Shown: positions 27,700-38,386 of the stretch, piece by piece
Numbering within the stretch: position 1 is the first letter of the stretch
Layout: the number at the start of each line of letters is the position of its first letter
Assembly: GCA_963753075.1 (NCBI GenBank)
Contig: CAVWAR010000012.1
Coordinates: forward strand, 186,001-250,000
DNA from: Prado023 sp963753075
GTDB lineage: Bacteria > Actinomycetota > Actinomycetes > S36-B12 > CAIYMF01
DNA length: 64,000 nt
Direction: 5' to 3'
Made by a program: the position numbers and the translations under genes
The notes under the pieces: model-generated
The model's input: the letters and a program-made list of their open reading frames with translations, nothing else
What the model was told of the DNA's origin: nothing
Database searches by the model: none

Positions 27700-29094
27700 A
27701 TGGCCAAGCCGACCAAGCCCGATGCACGTGTGGACGCCGTGGTGAACCTGAGCAAGCGGCGGGGGTTTGTGTTCCCCTCCTCCGAGATCTACGGGGGGAC
27801 CCGCTCCGCGTGGGACTACGGTCCGCTGGGCGTGGAGCTCAAGGAGAACATCCGACGCGCGTGGTGGCAGTCGGTCGTGCGCGGCCGCGATGACGTGGTC
27901 GGCCTGGACTCCTCAGTGATCCTCGCTCCCCAGGTCTGGGAGGCCTCTGGGCACGTGAGTGCGTTCGTCGATCCGCTGACCGAGTGCAAGCAGTGCCACA
28001 AGCGCTGGCGCTCGGACACCCTGCTCGAGGCCTTCGAGGAGAAGCACGGGCGGGAAGCCACCGGGCTCGAGGAGATCGTCTGCACCGCATGTGGAACCCG
28101 GGGGCAGTTCACCGAGCCGCGTGACTTCAACGGGCTGCTGCGCACTCACGTCGGACCTGTCGAGGACGCCGGCGCGCTGCACTACCTGCGCCCGGAGACC
28201 GCGCAGGGCATCTTCGTGAACTACCTCAACGTGGCCAACACGTCGCGCAAGAAGCCGCCGTTCGGCATCGGCCAGACCGGCAAGAGCTTCCGCAACGAGA
28301 TCACGCCGGGCAACTTCATCTTCCGCACCCGCGAGTTCGAGCAGATGGAGATGGAGTTCTTCGTCAAGCCGGGCACGGACGAGGAGTGGCACGAGTACTG
28401 GCTCAAGGCTCGGTGGGACTGGTACGTCGACCTCGGGCTCAAGGCCGAGAACATGCGCCTGTTCGAGCACCCGCAGGAGAAGCTGTCGCACTACTCCAAG
28501 CGGACCGTCGACATCGAGTACCGGTTCACCTTCGCCGGCTCGGAGTTCGCCGAGCTCGAGGGCATTGCCAACCGCACGGACTTCGACCTGCGCACGCACT
28601 CGGAGAAGTCGGGTGTGGACCTGAGCTTCTTCGACCAGGAGTCCGGCGAGCGCTGGGTGCCCTTCGTGATCGAGCCGGCAGCGGGTCTGACGCGCTGCGT
28701 GCTGGCGTTCCTTCTCGACGCCTATGACGAGGACGAGGCGCCCAACGCCAAGGGAGGGGTCGACAAGCGCACCGTGCTGCGCCTGGACCCGCGACTGTCG
28801 CCGGTCAAGGTTGCCGTGCTGCCGTTGTCGCGCAACGCCGATCTCTCACCGGTGGCCCGTGAGCTGGCCGCCGAGCTGCGTCGGACCTGGAACGTCGACT
28901 TCGACGACGCTGGCGCGATCGGCCGGCGGTACCGGCGCCAGGACGAGATCGGCACGCCGTTCTGCGTCACGGTCGACTTCGACACGCTCGAGGACAGGGC
29001 CGTGACCGTCCGCGAGCGTGACTCGATGGCTCAGGAGCGCATCCCGCTCGAGGGGCTGCGCGCGTGGCTCGCGGAACGGCTGCCCGCGCACTGA
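27700..29094 (+). CDS. glyS: Glycine-tRNA ligase, dimeric (alpha2) type
   Basis: A 464-residue class II aminoacyl-tRNA synthetase. Evidence includes RGFVFPSSEIYGGTRSAWDYGPLG at the start (in two parts), the zinc-like CKQCHKRW and CTACGTRG pairs, RPETAQGIFVNY (motif 1 region), GKSFRNEITPGNFIFRTREF (motif 2), VDIEYRF, and motif 3 EPAAGLTRCVLAFL. The anticodon domain starts at VAVLPLSRNADL. GGAGAG lies just before the ATG at 27700. It is the archaeal/eukaryal-like dimeric form used by actinobacteria. No T-box leader is seen upstream. Confidence 0.96.
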   Translation: MAKPTKPDARVDAVVNLSKRRGFVFPSSEIYGGTRSAWDYGPLGVELKENIRRAWWQSVVRGRDDVVGLDSSVILAPQVWEASGHVSAFVDPLTECKQCHKRWRSDTLLEAFEEKHGREATGLEEIVCTACGTRGQFTEPRDFNGLLRTHVGPVEDAGALHYLRPETAQGIFVNYLNVANTSRKKPPFGIGQTGKSFRNEITPGNFIFRTREFEQMEMEFFVKPGTDEEWHEYWLKARWDWYVDLGLKAENMRLFEHPQEKLSHYSKRTVDIEYRFTFAGSEFAELEGIANRTDFDLRTHSEKSGVDLSFFDQESGERWVPFVIEPAAGLTRCVLAFLLDAYDEDEAPNAKGGVDKRTVLRLDPRLSPVKVAVLPLSRNADLSPVARELAAELRRTWNVDFDDAGAIGRRYRRQDEIGTPFCVTVDFDTLEDRAVTVRERDSMAQERIPLEGLRAWLAERLPAH

Positions 29095-29123
29095 TCTGCG
29101 TGCACCCCGTGCTTGCGTGATCG

Positions 29124-29161
29124 ATGCATGTTGCTGCTCCTAGTAGGACGGCAACCTGCAT
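29124..29161. other. Hairpin in the glyS-dusB gap
   Basis: Arms ATGCATGTTGC (29124-29134) and GCAACCTGCAT (29151-29161) pair with one mismatch, and a small TCCTAGTAGGA palindrome sits in the loop. It lies 30 bases behind glyS. It could be a glyS terminator or a regulatory site for dusB. Confidence 0.4.
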
Positions 29162-29227
29162 GGATCCTGTGGGCCCGACCTCAGGCGATGGACCCGGCAT
29201 CATGCACCCTGGGTGACAATTGATCCC

Positions 29228-30370
29228 ATGCCCGTTGCCCTGCCGCCGATCGGTGGCCGCCCGGTGGACCCGCCGGTCGTGCTGGCGCCGATGGCCGGCA
29301 TCACGAACCGCGCGTTCCGGCGGTTGTGCCGGGAGTCGGGGGCGGGCATCTACGTCTCGGAGATGATCACCTCGCGCGCGCTGCTGGAGCGCAACGACGA
29401 GACGATGAACCTGATCCGTTTCGATGACGACGAGGCGCCCCGGTCGGTCCAGCTGTACGGCGTGGACCCGGCCATCATCGCCTCGGCGATCCGGATGGTG
29501 GTCATCGAGGACCTCGCCGACCACATCGACCTGAACTTCGGCTGCCCGGTGCCGAAGGTGACGCGCAAGGGGGGCGGCTCCGCGCTGCCCTGGAAGCGCG
29601 ATCTGTTCCGCGAGGTCGTGTCCGGCGCGGTCGCAGCCGCCGACGGACGGGTGCCGGTCACCGTCAAGATGCGCAAGGGGATCGACGACGCCCACCTGAC
29701 CTACCTCGAGGCCGGCCGGGCGGCCGCCGAGGAGGGCGCGGCGTGGGTCGCCCTGCATGGGCGCACCGCGGAACAGATGTACGGCGGGCAGGCCGACTGG
29801 TCGGCCATCGCGCGCCTCGTCGACGAGCTCGCGCCCCTCGGGGTGCCGGTCCTGGGCAACGGCGACATCTGGGCAGGAGAGGATGCGCTGCGGATGGTCG
29901 AGCAGACCGGATGCGCCGGTGTCGTCGTGGGGCGGGGTTGCCTCGGTCGGCCCTGGCTCTTCGGGCAGCTGGCGGCTGCGTTCGCCGGTGCACCCGAGCC
30001 CACCGAGCCGACCTCCGGGGAGGTGCTCGTCGTGCTGCGCCGGCACGCCGAGCTGCTCGTGGAGATGCACGCCGACGAGCACAAGGGGTGCCGCGACATC
30101 CGCAAGCACATGGCCTGGTACCTCAAGGGATTCCGGGTGGCCCAGCCGATCCGGGCCGCCCTGGGCACGGTGGGCTCGCTGGCCGAGCTCGACGACCTTC
30201 TGGCGGGGATCGATCCCGAGCAGCCGTACCCGTCGCAGGTCGCGGCCGGCCCACGGGGGCGCACGTCCGGCCAGCGGCGGGTGGCCCTGCCGGACGGGTG
30301 GCTGGACTCGTGCGAGCTGGCCTCCGGCGAGGACCTGGCCGCGGCTGAGATCGGCGTCAGCGGGGGGTAG
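29228..30370 (+). CDS. dusB: tRNA-dihydrouridine synthase (DusB-like)
   Basis: A 380-residue FMN enzyme that reduces uridines in tRNA. The TIM-barrel start VVLAPMAGITNRAFRRLCRE, VQLYGVDP, HIDLNFGCPVPKVTRKGGGS (with the catalytic Cys), KMRKGIDD, VALHGRTAEQMYGGQADW, and GNGDIW are all present, as is GVVVGRGCLGRPWLF. The actinobacterial form has an extended C-terminus, as here (to GVSGG). The ATG at 29228 is the first good start. Confidence 0.94.
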   Translation: MPVALPPIGGRPVDPPVVLAPMAGITNRAFRRLCRESGAGIYVSEMITSRALLERNDETMNLIRFDDDEAPRSVQLYGVDPAIIASAIRMVVIEDLADHIDLNFGCPVPKVTRKGGGSALPWKRDLFREVVSGAVAAADGRVPVTVKMRKGIDDAHLTYLEAGRAAAEEGAAWVALHGRTAEQMYGGQADWSAIARLVDELAPLGVPVLGNGDIWAGEDALRMVEQTGCAGVVVGRGCLGRPWLFGQLAAAFAGAPEPTEPTSGEVLVVLRRHAELLVEMHADEHKGCRDIRKHMAWYLKGFRVAQPIRAALGTVGSLAELDDLLAGIDPEQPYPSQVAAGPRGRTSGQRRVALPDGWLDSCELASGEDLAAAEIGVSGG

Positions 30371-30451
30371 CCGAAGAATCGCTGCCGACGCAGTGAGTCC
30401 GACCGCTGCCCGGCGCGAGGTGCTGGCCGTGCCGGCGGTAGTTTCGGTGGC

Positions 30452-30658
30452 ATGGACAGGAAGACGATGACCGCCAAGGACGGACCGTTGGAGGGCGAGG
30501 TCTATGAGCTCTCGCTCGACCTCGATGAGGAGACCAGCCTGCGACTCCCAGATGGCACGTTCGCTGTGTACCGGGTGAGACCGGATGTGGACTACACGGA
30601 TTCGACGGGCCACTCTGTCCGGTGCCTCAGGTTCGTTGGCCTCGACCCGCGGGAGTAG
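30452..30658 (+). CDS. Small acidic protein of unknown function
   Basis: A 68-residue protein starting MDRKTMTAKDGPLEGEVYEL, acidic, with alternating beta-like residues (SLRLPDGTFAVYRVRPDVDY) and the end RFVGLDPRE. I do not recognise a family. Codon use looks normal for this genome, and the ATG is eight bases after a weak purine stretch. It could be a real small protein or a chance open frame; no upstream operon partner overlaps it. Confidence 0.5.
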   Translation: MDRKTMTAKDGPLEGEVYELSLDLDEETSLRLPDGTFAVYRVRPDVDYTDSTGHSVRCLRFVGLDPRE

Positions 30659-30879
30659 ACCCCGTCGGATCCGGGGGAAGCTGCATCCACCTCCGCGGAC
30701 TTGATCCGGGGACGCCGACCGGTCGGCCGTGCGCATCGTTCGTAGCGGTGCATCGGCGGGTGTCGCCGGAGTACGTTTGTTGGCCGGTGGCCATGCTCCG
30801 GACCCGCGCCGCGGGTTGGGAGCAGCTGCCGGTTCACACGCGATGCAGGCGCTGCCCGCGCGCCCGTGGGGAGGACGAC

Positions 30880-32667
30880 ATGACCCAACTGACCGGTGGC
30901 GAGCTCGTGGCCAGGATGCTCAAGGCCGAGGGCGTGGAGGTCGTGTTCGGCATCATCGACGGGACCTACTTCGGGTTCTACTCCCAGCTGCGCGCGAATG
31001 GGATCACCCTGATCGGGCCGCGGCACGAGTCCTCCGCGCTGCACATGGCCGGCGCCTACGCGCGGGCAACTGGGCGGCTCGGCGTGGCGATGGCCTCCAA
31101 CGGTCCGGGTGTGGCCAACGCGATCTCCGGCGTGGCGGTCGAGCAGGGCGAGGGCAACCGGGTGCTGCTGATCACCTCCGCGCGACGTACCGGCATCTCC
31201 TACCCCGAGCGTGGCGGGACCTTCCAGTACTTCGACCAGGTCGGCGTCATCTCGCCGATGAGCAAGTCGAGTCAGGCCGTCCCGTCGATGGATCGGATCG
31301 GCGAGATGATGCGTCGCGCGTTCCGGGAGTCCTGGTCGGGACGCCCGGGGGTCGTGCACGTCGACATCCCCGAGAACCTGATGAACTCCAAGCCGGCGGT
31401 CATGGAGGCCGAGGTCCGTCCGCCGCACACCTACCGGCGGACGACGCCGGTCGCCGCCGACCCGGAGCAGGTCCGGCGCGCGGCGGGGATGCTGCACAGC
31501 GCGGCGCACCCGCTGCTGCACGCTGGATCCGGCGTCATCCACGCGGGCGCCAGCGCCGAGCTGCTGGCGGTCGCCGAGCATCTCGGTGCCCCGGTGGTCA
31601 CCTCCTGGGGCGGGCGCGGTTCGATCGTCGAGACCCACCCCCTGTCGATCCCCATGTCTGCGCTGGACCTGGTCGCCCAGATGCGCACTGAGGCCGACGT
31701 CGCGCTCGTCCTCGGCTCCCGCATCGGGGAGACCGACTGGTGGGGCAAGTCCCCCTACTGGGCGCCCCCGGGCGGGCTGAAGACGATCCAGGTGGATGTC
31801 GACGACGAGACCCTTGGTGGAACGCGACCCGTGGACATGGCCGTAATGGCCGACGTGAAGGTGTTCTTGCGCGACCTTCTGGTGGTGCTGGCGTCCTTGC
31901 CACCGCAGCGCAAGCAACCGGACTCGTGGTCGGCGGGCAAGCGGGAGAACGCCGAGAAGTGGGCGCACTACGGAGACAGGTCCGGGGTGCCCACGAGTGT
32001 GGCTGCGGCCTCGACACGTGGGGTCTACGACGCCGCCCGTGGGGTCCACCCGCGCGACGTGCCGCGGATCGCCCAGGAGGTGATGCCCGCGGACACGGTG
32101 TGGTGCTTCGACGGCGGCAATGCGGCGGTCTGGAGCCACTTCTACCACACGGCGCAGATCCCGAACTCCGTCATCACGACCTTCAAGTTCGGCATGCTCG
32201 GAGCCGGCGTCGGGCAGGCGCTCGGCCTTGCTGTGGCCCATCCGGACCGCCGGGTCTGCTGCCTGATCGGTGACGGGGCGATGGGATTCCACAGCCAGGA
32301 GGTCGAGACAGCGGTCCGTAACGGGCTGTCGGTGATCTACGTGGTGTTCAACGACAAGCAGTGGGGCATGGTCAAGATGAACCAGCAGTTCGCCCTGCAC
32401 CCGGTCAAGACGCTGGTCAAGAAGGCGCTGCCCGAGGAGGAGACGATCAACGCCGACCTGGGCCCGATCGCCTGGGATGACCTGGCCCGGTCGATGGGCG
32501 CCCATGGGGAGCACGTCACCGCCGTCGCCGAGCTGGCGCCGGCAATCGAGCGTGCCCTGGACTCCGGGCTGCCCGCAGTGATTCAGGTCGACGTGGATCC
32601 CGTGATGCACATGTGGGCCCCGGCGCTACGTGCGTTCAAGGACATGCACGGTGAGCCCAAGGGGTGA
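30880..32667 (+). CDS. Thiamine-diphosphate-dependent enzyme (acetolactate synthase-like)
   Basis: A 595-residue ThDP enzyme of the acetolactate synthase/benzoylformate decarboxylase superfamily. The N-terminal PYR domain has GELVARMLKAEGVEVVFGI and RHESSALHMAGAYARATG, with the activating Glu. A middle domain (about 200-340) follows, then the C-terminal PP domain with CLIGDGAMGFHSQEVETAV (GDG...N-type cofactor site, Asn in VVFNDKQW). GGGAGG stands just before the ATG. It is probably co-transcribed with the SDR gene five bases on. The substrate is unknown; it does not look like the housekeeping IlvB, whose partner ilvN is absent here. Confidence 0.85.
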   Translation: MTQLTGGELVARMLKAEGVEVVFGIIDGTYFGFYSQLRANGITLIGPRHESSALHMAGAYARATGRLGVAMASNGPGVANAISGVAVEQGEGNRVLLITSARRTGISYPERGGTFQYFDQVGVISPMSKSSQAVPSMDRIGEMMRRAFRESWSGRPGVVHVDIPENLMNSKPAVMEAEVRPPHTYRRTTPVAADPEQVRRAAGMLHSAAHPLLHAGSGVIHAGASAELLAVAEHLGAPVVTSWGGRGSIVETHPLSIPMSALDLVAQMRTEADVALVLGSRIGETDWWGKSPYWAPPGGLKTIQVDVDDETLGGTRPVDMAVMADVKVFLRDLLVVLASLPPQRKQPDSWSAGKRENAEKWAHYGDRSGVPTSVAAASTRGVYDAARGVHPRDVPRIAQEVMPADTVWCFDGGNAAVWSHFYHTAQIPNSVITTFKFGMLGAGVGQALGLAVAHPDRRVCCLIGDGAMGFHSQEVETAVRNGLSVIYVVFNDKQWGMVKMNQQFALHPVKTLVKKALPEEETINADLGPIAWDDLARSMGAHGEHVTAVAELAPAIERALDSGLPAVIQVDVDPVMHMWAPALRAFKDMHGEPKG

Positions 32668-32671
32668 CCAC

Positions 32672-33550
32672 GTGAAGCTGCCGCTGATCGACAGGGAGAT
32701 CGACCGGCCCTTCGACAACCCGCAGGTGGACGCCTCTGGGAAGCGAGTCCTCATCACGGGCGCGTCGGGCACGTTCGGGCGGGCGATCGCTGCGGAGCTG
32801 ACCCGCCGCCGGGCGATCGTCGTGGGCCTGGATGTGGCCCCGCGCGACGACGACGCGATCCCCGTGATCGCCTGCGACCTGGCCTCGGACGACAGCGTCG
32901 CGCAGGCCGTCCCCGAGGCGATCGCGGCACTCGGCGGTGGTCTGGACATCCTGATCAACAACGCCGGGGTCTCGGCCCCCACCCCCGCGGAGTTCCCGCC
33001 GACCGACGCCGTGATGCTGCAGCTGCAGATCAACCTCCTGGGCACGTGGCGGGTCACCGCCGCCTGTGTCGGGGCGCTGGTCCAGTCGCGTGGCCGGGTG
33101 GTCATGGTGGCCTCCCGGATGGCGGTCATGCAGCTGCCGCTCGCCGCCGCATACGGCGTCAGCAAGCGCGCGATGGTGGGTTACGCCGACGCCCTGCGCC
33201 TGGAGCTGTACCCCGAGGTCGGGGTGTCGTGTGTCTACCCGTCGCAGGTGCGCAGCCCGATTCACGACTCGGTCAAGGCCGCTGGGCTGTCGCTGGAGGG
33301 GATGAGTGTCTACGAGCCCCTGGAGGGCGTCGTGGCCGCGGTGGTCCGGGCTGCCCTGAGTGAGCGCCCGATCCGCGATGTCACCACCACGAAGCGGGGC
33401 CGGATGGAGTTCCTGATGGCTCGGCACTACCCGGAGCTGGTCGACCGGAGGATCATCAGGACGATGGCCGAGCGGGTGCGCAGCGGAGCGTTCGACGGCG
33501 CCGAGCTGGCCCGGGGCGTGGTCGCGCGGATCCGGGCCAACGACGGCTGA
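32672..33550 (+). CDS. Short-chain dehydrogenase/reductase
   Basis: A 292-residue SDR. The cofactor loop is ITGASGTFGRAIAAEL (TGxxxGxG form), Asp in VVGLDVAPRDDD suggests NAD(H) preference, INNAGVS is the next motif, Ser is in VMVASRM, and the catalytic pair is in YGVSKRAMVGYADALRLEL (YxxxK). The C-terminal ~60 residues carry RHYPELVDRRIIRTMAER. The GTG start lies four bases past the stop of the ThDP enzyme. The pair suggests that an acyloin or keto product of the ThDP enzyme is reduced here, which is inference. Confidence 0.85.
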   Translation: MKLPLIDREIDRPFDNPQVDASGKRVLITGASGTFGRAIAAELTRRRAIVVGLDVAPRDDDAIPVIACDLASDDSVAQAVPEAIAALGGGLDILINNAGVSAPTPAEFPPTDAVMLQLQINLLGTWRVTAACVGALVQSRGRVVMVASRMAVMQLPLAAAYGVSKRAMVGYADALRLELYPEVGVSCVYPSQVRSPIHDSVKAAGLSLEGMSVYEPLEGVVAAVVRAALSERPIRDVTTTKRGRMEFLMARHYPELVDRRIIRTMAERVRSGAFDGAELARGVVARIRANDG

Positions 33551-33724
33551 GTCGCTCCGCCCTGATCTCTGCATGCTCAGCGGCGCGGGTCGACCACATC
33601 GGCGATCATCTGGGCCAACCCGCCGAGTCGCGCGCTGATCCCGTCCGAGGCCGGGCGTGCGACCCAGGCCGACGCCACTGCGGGCAGTTGGCCGGCCATG
33701 ACCGGCTCCGAGGCCAGCAGCACG

Positions 33725-35281
<1,557 letters not shown>

Positions 35282-35503
35282 TGCCCGAGGCTAGGGCAGG
35301 TGGAGTGCGTCAGTCGCGGCGTCGGTCGGCTGTCCAGCACCGGCGGAACGGACGTATCGGGCGTACATGTCGAATGGGTCGCCGGCCGCCCAGGTGCGGC
35401 CTCGGGGCTGTGCTGGGGCGCCTGCTGGCCCGGCTGTCGTACGTCCCGCGGGGGTAGTCTTGTTCGCGTTGTCAATCAACGGTCCCAGGAGGATTCCACA
35501 CAC

Positions 35504-38200
35504 ATGGTGCGATACGTCTACGACTTCGCCGAGGGCGATCAGAGTCAGAAGGACCTGCTCGGTGGCAAGGGTGCCAACCTCGCAGAGATGATCAAGATCG
35601 GGCTCAACGTCCCCCCCGGGTTCACGGTCACCACTGAGGCCTGCCGCGCCTACCTGCACGGCGGTGGCATCCCAGCAGAGATGGCCGAGCAGGTCACCGA
35701 GCAGGTGGTCATCCTCGAGGGGAAGATCGGCCGCACGTTGGGTGACCCGGCCAACCCGCTGCTGGTCTCGGTGCGCTCCGGTGCCAAGTTCTCCATGCCC
35801 GGCATGATGGACACGGTGCTCAACATCGGCATGAGTGACGCCGCCGTCGCCGGGCTCACCGAGTTCTCCCAGGACGAGCGGTTCGCCTGGGACTCCTACC
35901 GCCGCCTGATCCAGATGTTCGGCAAGACCGTGCTGGACATCGAGGGCCACTACTTCGAGCTGGCACTGGACAAGGCCAAGGAAGACGCCGGTGTTGCCAC
36001 CGACATCGAGTTGGGCGTTCCGGCGCTGCAAGCGCTGGTCGCCACGTACAAGGCGATCGTCAAGGAGCAGGGGGGTATCGACTTCCCGCAGGATCCGCGC
36101 GTGCAGCTCGACATGTCGATCCAGGCCGTGTTCGACTCATGGAACACTGACCGCGCGGTGCTCTACCGGCGCCAGGAGCGCATCCCCGCCGATCTGGGAA
36201 CCGCGGTCAACGTGCAGGCGATGGTCTTCGGCAACGTCGGCGATGACTCCGGTACCGGTGTCGCCTTCACGCGCGACCCCGCGACTGGCGCGACCGGTCA
36301 CTACGGCGACTACCTGCCCGATGCGCAGGGTGAGGACGTGGTCTCCGGCGTCCGCAACACGCTGACCCTCGATGACATGGGCCGGCTGGACCCGGAGGCG
36401 CACACGCAGCTGCTGGCCAACATGGACACGCTTGAGGCGCATTACAAGGATCTCTGTGACATCGAGTTCACGGTGGAACGCGGGCAGCTCTACATGCTGC
36501 AGACCCGTGTCGGCAAGCGCACTGCCGGTGCCGCGTTCCGCATCGCGACCCAGCTTGCTGACGAGGGCGTCATCGACATGGACGAGGCGGTGCGCCGCGT
36601 GTCCGGCGCCCAGCTCGCGCAGTTGATGTTCCCCCACTTCGACCACTCCGGAGATCGCGCGGTCCTGACCAAGGGCCTGGCGGCTTCGCCGGGTGCCGCG
36701 GTCGGGAAGGCCGTGTTCGACTCCGAGACCGCGGTGGCCAGGGCAGCCGAGGGTGTGCCCACCATCCTGATCCGCCGGGAGACGACCCCGGACGATCTGG
36801 CCGGCATGGTGGCCGCAGCGGGCATCCTGACCAGTCGCGGCGGCAAGACCTCGCACGCGGCGGTGGTGGCCCGAGGCATGGGCAAGACCGCGGTCTGCGG
36901 CACCGAGGAACTCCTGGTCGACACGAGCGGAAAGGTCGCGACGGCTCCGGGTGGCGTGACCATTCGCGAGGGCGACTCGGTGTCCATCGACGGTGCGACA
37001 GGTGAGGTCTTCCTCGGTGAGGTGCCGGTCATCCCGTCTCCGGTTGTGGAGTACTTCGAGGGCCGGTTGGCTGCCGAGGACGGCGACGATCTGGTCAAGG
37101 CTGTGCACCGGGTCATCACGCACGCCGACGAGTCGCGCCGCCTGGCGGTGCGGACGAATGCCGACACCCCGGAGGACTCGGCACGGGCCCGGCGCATGGG
37201 GGCGCAGGGAATCGGCCTGTGCCGCACCGAGCACATGTTCCTCGGAGACCGCAAGCAGTACGTCGAGCGGCTGATCCTGGCCGAGTCCGACGAGGAGGTG
37301 GCGGCGTCGCTCACGGCACTGCTCCCGCTGCAGCGGGGCGACTTCGAGGAGATCCTCGAGGCGATGGACGGGCTTCCGGTGACGATCAGGCTCCTCGATC
37401 CGCCGTTGCACGAGTTCCTGCCCGACCTGACCACCCTGGCCGTTGCGGTTGCCAGAGCGGAGGACAAGGGTGAGGTATCAGAAGCCGACCTGAAGATGCT
37501 GGCTGCCGTTGAGCGCCTGCACGAGTCCAACCCGATGCTCGGCCTGCGTGGCGTGCGCCTCGGGCTGGCGATCCCCGGGCTGTTCGCGCTGCAGGTCCGC
37601 GCGATCGCCGAGGCGGCGGCGGCCCGCAAGGCTGCCGGCGGCGACCCGCGTGCGGAGATCATGATCCCCCTCGTGGGAGCAGTCCAGGAGCTCGAGCTCA
37701 TCCGTGACGAGGCCGAGCAGGTCATCGCCGAGGTGGCTGCTGCAACCGGCAGCGAGCTCGACTTCCAGATCGGCACCATGATCGAGCTGCCACGTGCGGC
37801 CATGACCGCTGACCAGATCGCCGAGGCCGCCGAGTTCTTCTCGTTCGGCACGAACGATCTGACCCAGACGACATGGGGCTTCAGCCGGGACGACGTCGAG
37901 GGTGCCTTCTTCTCGACGTACCTGGAGAAGGGCGTGTTCGGCGTCTCGCCGTTCGAGTCGATCGACCGCGACGGGGTTGGGGCCCTGGTTGCCGTTGCAG
38001 TGGAGAAGGGCCGTGCGACCCGGCCGGGCATCAAGCTCGGTGTGTGCGGCGAGCACGGGGGTGACCCCGAGTCGGTGCACTTCTTCGACGAGGTCGGTCT
38101 GGACTACGTGTCCTGCTCGCCCTTCCGGGTGCCGATCGCGCGCCTTGAGGCTGGTCGTGCCACGTTGTTCCGCAGCGGTGGTGGCAGCGACAGCCGCTGA
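35504..38200 (+). CDS. ppdK: Pyruvate, phosphate dikinase
   Basis: An 898-residue enzyme interconverting pyruvate + ATP + Pi and PEP + AMP + PPi. The ATP-grasp N-terminal domain has LLGGKGANLAEM and VRSGAKFSMPGMMDTVLN. The phosphohistidine domain has LTSRGGKTSHAAVVARGMGK. The PEP-binding barrel has GIGLCRTEHMFL, FFSFGTNDLTQTTWGFSRDD and the catalytic Cys in GVCGEHGGDP. AGGAGG at 35487-35492 precedes the ATG by eleven bases, rather far. It is a single-gene unit closed by a hairpin. Confidence 0.96.
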   Translation: MVRYVYDFAEGDQSQKDLLGGKGANLAEMIKIGLNVPPGFTVTTEACRAYLHGGGIPAEMAEQVTEQVVILEGKIGRTLGDPANPLLVSVRSGAKFSMPGMMDTVLNIGMSDAAVAGLTEFSQDERFAWDSYRRLIQMFGKTVLDIEGHYFELALDKAKEDAGVATDIELGVPALQALVATYKAIVKEQGGIDFPQDPRVQLDMSIQAVFDSWNTDRAVLYRRQERIPADLGTAVNVQAMVFGNVGDDSGTGVAFTRDPATGATGHYGDYLPDAQGEDVVSGVRNTLTLDDMGRLDPEAHTQLLANMDTLEAHYKDLCDIEFTVERGQLYMLQTRVGKRTAGAAFRIATQLADEGVIDMDEAVRRVSGAQLAQLMFPHFDHSGDRAVLTKGLAASPGAAVGKAVFDSETAVARAAEGVPTILIRRETTPDDLAGMVAAAGILTSRGGKTSHAAVVARGMGKTAVCGTEELLVDTSGKVATAPGGVTIREGDSVSIDGATGEVFLGEVPVIPSPVVEYFEGRLAAEDGDDLVKAVHRVITHADESRRLAVRTNADTPEDSARARRMGAQGIGLCRTEHMFLGDRKQYVERLILAESDEEVAASLTALLPLQRGDFEEILEAMDGLPVTIRLLDPPLHEFLPDLTTLAVAVARAEDKGEVSEADLKMLAAVERLHESNPMLGLRGVRLGLAIPGLFALQVRAIAEAAAARKAAGGDPRAEIMIPLVGAVQELELIRDEAEQVIAEVAAATGSELDFQIGTMIELPRAAMTADQIAEAAEFFSFGTNDLTQTTWGFSRDDVEGAFFSTYLEKGVFGVSPFESIDRDGVGALVAVAVEKGRATRPGIKLGVCGEHGGDPESVHFFDEVGLDYVSCSPFRVPIARLEAGRATLFRSGGGSDSR

Positions 38201-38217
38201 TCCGCCACGTTCGTCCC

Positions 38218-38251
38218 GGTGGCGCCGGTCCCCTCGGGGGTCGGCGCCACC
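38218..38251 (+). terminator. Terminator hairpin behind ppdK
   Basis: Perfect 10-base arms GGTGGCGCCG (38218-38227) and CGGCGCCACC (38242-38251), extended by inner CCCC/GGGG pairs, 18 bases after the ppdK stop. Confidence 0.8.
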
Positions 38252-38386
38252 GCTGCGTTCGGGACGGGTGCGTTCGGTGCCGGTGCGGTTCGCGACCGGC
38301 GCAGGGCCGTGGCTGTCAGGCCGGCGCTGTCGGCTCCGGGCGCGTCAGGATCCGTGGCAGGGCCACGCGGGGCCGCGCTGACCGGC

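Noticed and set aside
28967..30736. A 589-codon minus-strand open frame across dusB
   Set aside because: Antisense shadow of glyS end and dusB; no recognisable motif and atypical composition.
30592..32610. A 672-codon open frame on the minus strand opposite the ThDP enzyme
   Set aside because: Its sequence is His/Arg/Asp/Gly-rich without domains and is the antisense shadow of a well-supported gene, as expected at this GC content.
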